From Aphanomyces cochlioides (taxonomy: Eukaryota > Oomycota > Saprolegniomycetes > Saprolegniales > Verrucalvaceae): a stretch of DNA of 64,000 nucleotides. Location: NCBI GenBank assembly GCA_019828595.1, contig JAHQRK010000014.1:124001-188000 (forward strand). The letters run 5' to 3'. The notes beneath the pieces were generated by a model that ran no database searches, was not told where the DNA came from, and saw nothing but the letters and a program-made list of their open reading frames with translations. Positions 63,642-64,000 of this stretch are shown here, piece after piece; position 1 is the first letter of the stretch; the number at the start of each line of letters is the position of its first letter. The position numbers and the translations under genes were made by a program.

Positions 63642-64000
63642 GGGCCTGTTCCAAGTAACTTTCAAAATCAGGAACAACCAATCAGAATTCACCCTTGCTG
63701 ATTATTTTTTGCAATTTTCAAAATCAGGTAAAATTTGCTGGGGGAGCTCATTTTACCTGTTTTTGGCATTCTGCCCGGCACTGACGTCAGATTTGCATGA
63801 TGAAGGAAGCGCTGGTTGTTGTTGTCGCGGCCATGGCCGTCGTTGTGCTGGCCACACAAGACAAAAGAAGTTTCAGAGAGCCCAAGAGTCGAAAGTTCGC
63901 CTTTCGAAGCTGCACGTGGAAGGAAATGAAGGCTAACAAACAAGATGGAGGATGGTACCGCCGGTATTTGCGATGCAGCAAACAAGTGTATGAGCAAGTT
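63642..64000 (+). mobile_element. Second PIF/Harbinger element, left end, runs off the window
   Basis: The sequence TTA (63639-63641) is followed by GGGCCTGTTCCAAGTAAC, the kind of GGGCCTGTT end common in PIF/Harbinger elements with TTA target sites. The right end is outside the window. Confidence 0.6.
63797..64000 (+). CDS. PIF/Harbinger-like transposase, N-terminal part
   Basis: The frame from ATG at 63797 is open to the end of the window: MMKEALVVVVAAMAVVVLAT, then a basic stretch (QDKRSFREPKSRKFAFRSC), then TWKEMKANKQDGGWYRRYLR. The last part resembles the region of Harbinger transposases that precedes the catalytic domain (W-x2-M ... F-x-R-x-Y-R). No catalytic residue is reached. The hydrophobic start looks like a signal peptide but is seen in this transposase branch as far as I recall; that recollection is unverified. 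Confidence 0.5.
   Translation, partial: MMKEALVVVVAAMAVVVLATQDKRSFREPKSRKFAFRSCTWKEMKANKQDGGWYRRYLRCSKQVYEQV

Noticed and set aside
1..64000. tRNA, rRNA or other structured RNA genes
   Set aside because: None could be recognised by eye; a covariance-model scan would be needed to exclude them.

Overview
The window is nuclear DNA of an oomycete, most likely a Saprolegniales water mould related to Aphanomyces or Saprolegnia. The reasons are: GT-AG introns of about 40-50 bases in almost every conserved gene; tightly packed genes with gaps as small as 5-10 bases; eukaryotic housekeeping proteins; large secreted Ser/Thr/Pro-rich and EGF-like proteins; and a transposon set (Crypton, hAT, PIF/Harbinger, IS630/Tc1-type, Copia) known from oomycetes. 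The genus is an inference. All product names rest on reading motifs; no database search was run.

Region 1 (1-16.6 kb) is a compact housekeeping block: the 3' end of FGAM synthase, actin capping protein beta, a PTGES2-type glutaredoxin/GST protein, ADP-dependent glucokinase, a basic coiled-coil protein, the SSU72 phosphatase, an FBXO7-like F-box protein, a SNX1/Vps5-type sorting nexin, an SS18-type (SNH) plus SANT nuclear protein and a WDR47-like LisH/WD40 protein. Neighbours often converge with almost no spacer.

Region 2 (17.3-45.3 kb) is accessory DNA. It starts with two paralogous EGF-like membrane proteins that share an IQVL C terminus. Then comes a scattered family of medium-chain reductase (MDR, quinone oxidoreductase type) genes: two look intact (20.9 and 23.8 kb) and five are broken or partial. 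Between and inside them sit mobile elements: a 2.05-kb hAT-like non-autonomous element with an 8-bp target duplication, a Crypton tyrosine recombinase, a 5.6-kb Copia retrotransposon lying inside one MDR copy with a TGGTG duplication, a hAT transposase split by an IS630/Tc1-type element whose removal restores the hAT frame, and a two-gene PIF/Harbinger element with TAA duplications.

Region 3 (45.3-64 kb) returns to denser genes: a leucine-rich-repeat protein, a large secreted protein with beta-sandwich repeats and a glucanase/lectin-like fold, an MIT-like protein, an OST3/OST6 oligosaccharyltransferase subunit, a double-ubiquitin-like protein, glucosidase I (GH63), a secreted 30-residue-repeat protein, a secreted Pro/Ser-rich protein with about 37 copies of a 51-bp repeat, and an F-box/LRR-like protein. 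A second PIF/Harbinger element begins at 63642 and runs off the end.

Functionally, OST3/6 and glucosidase I are consecutive steps of ER N-glycosylation about 1 kb apart, and several nearby genes encode secreted proteins that could be clients. Most other neighbours share no evident pathway. The best candidates for something undescribed are the SNH-zinc-repeat-SANT protein (11.3-12.9 kb), the TQT-motif array in the WDR47-like protein, the IQVL-tailed EGF pair and the two secreted repeat proteins.
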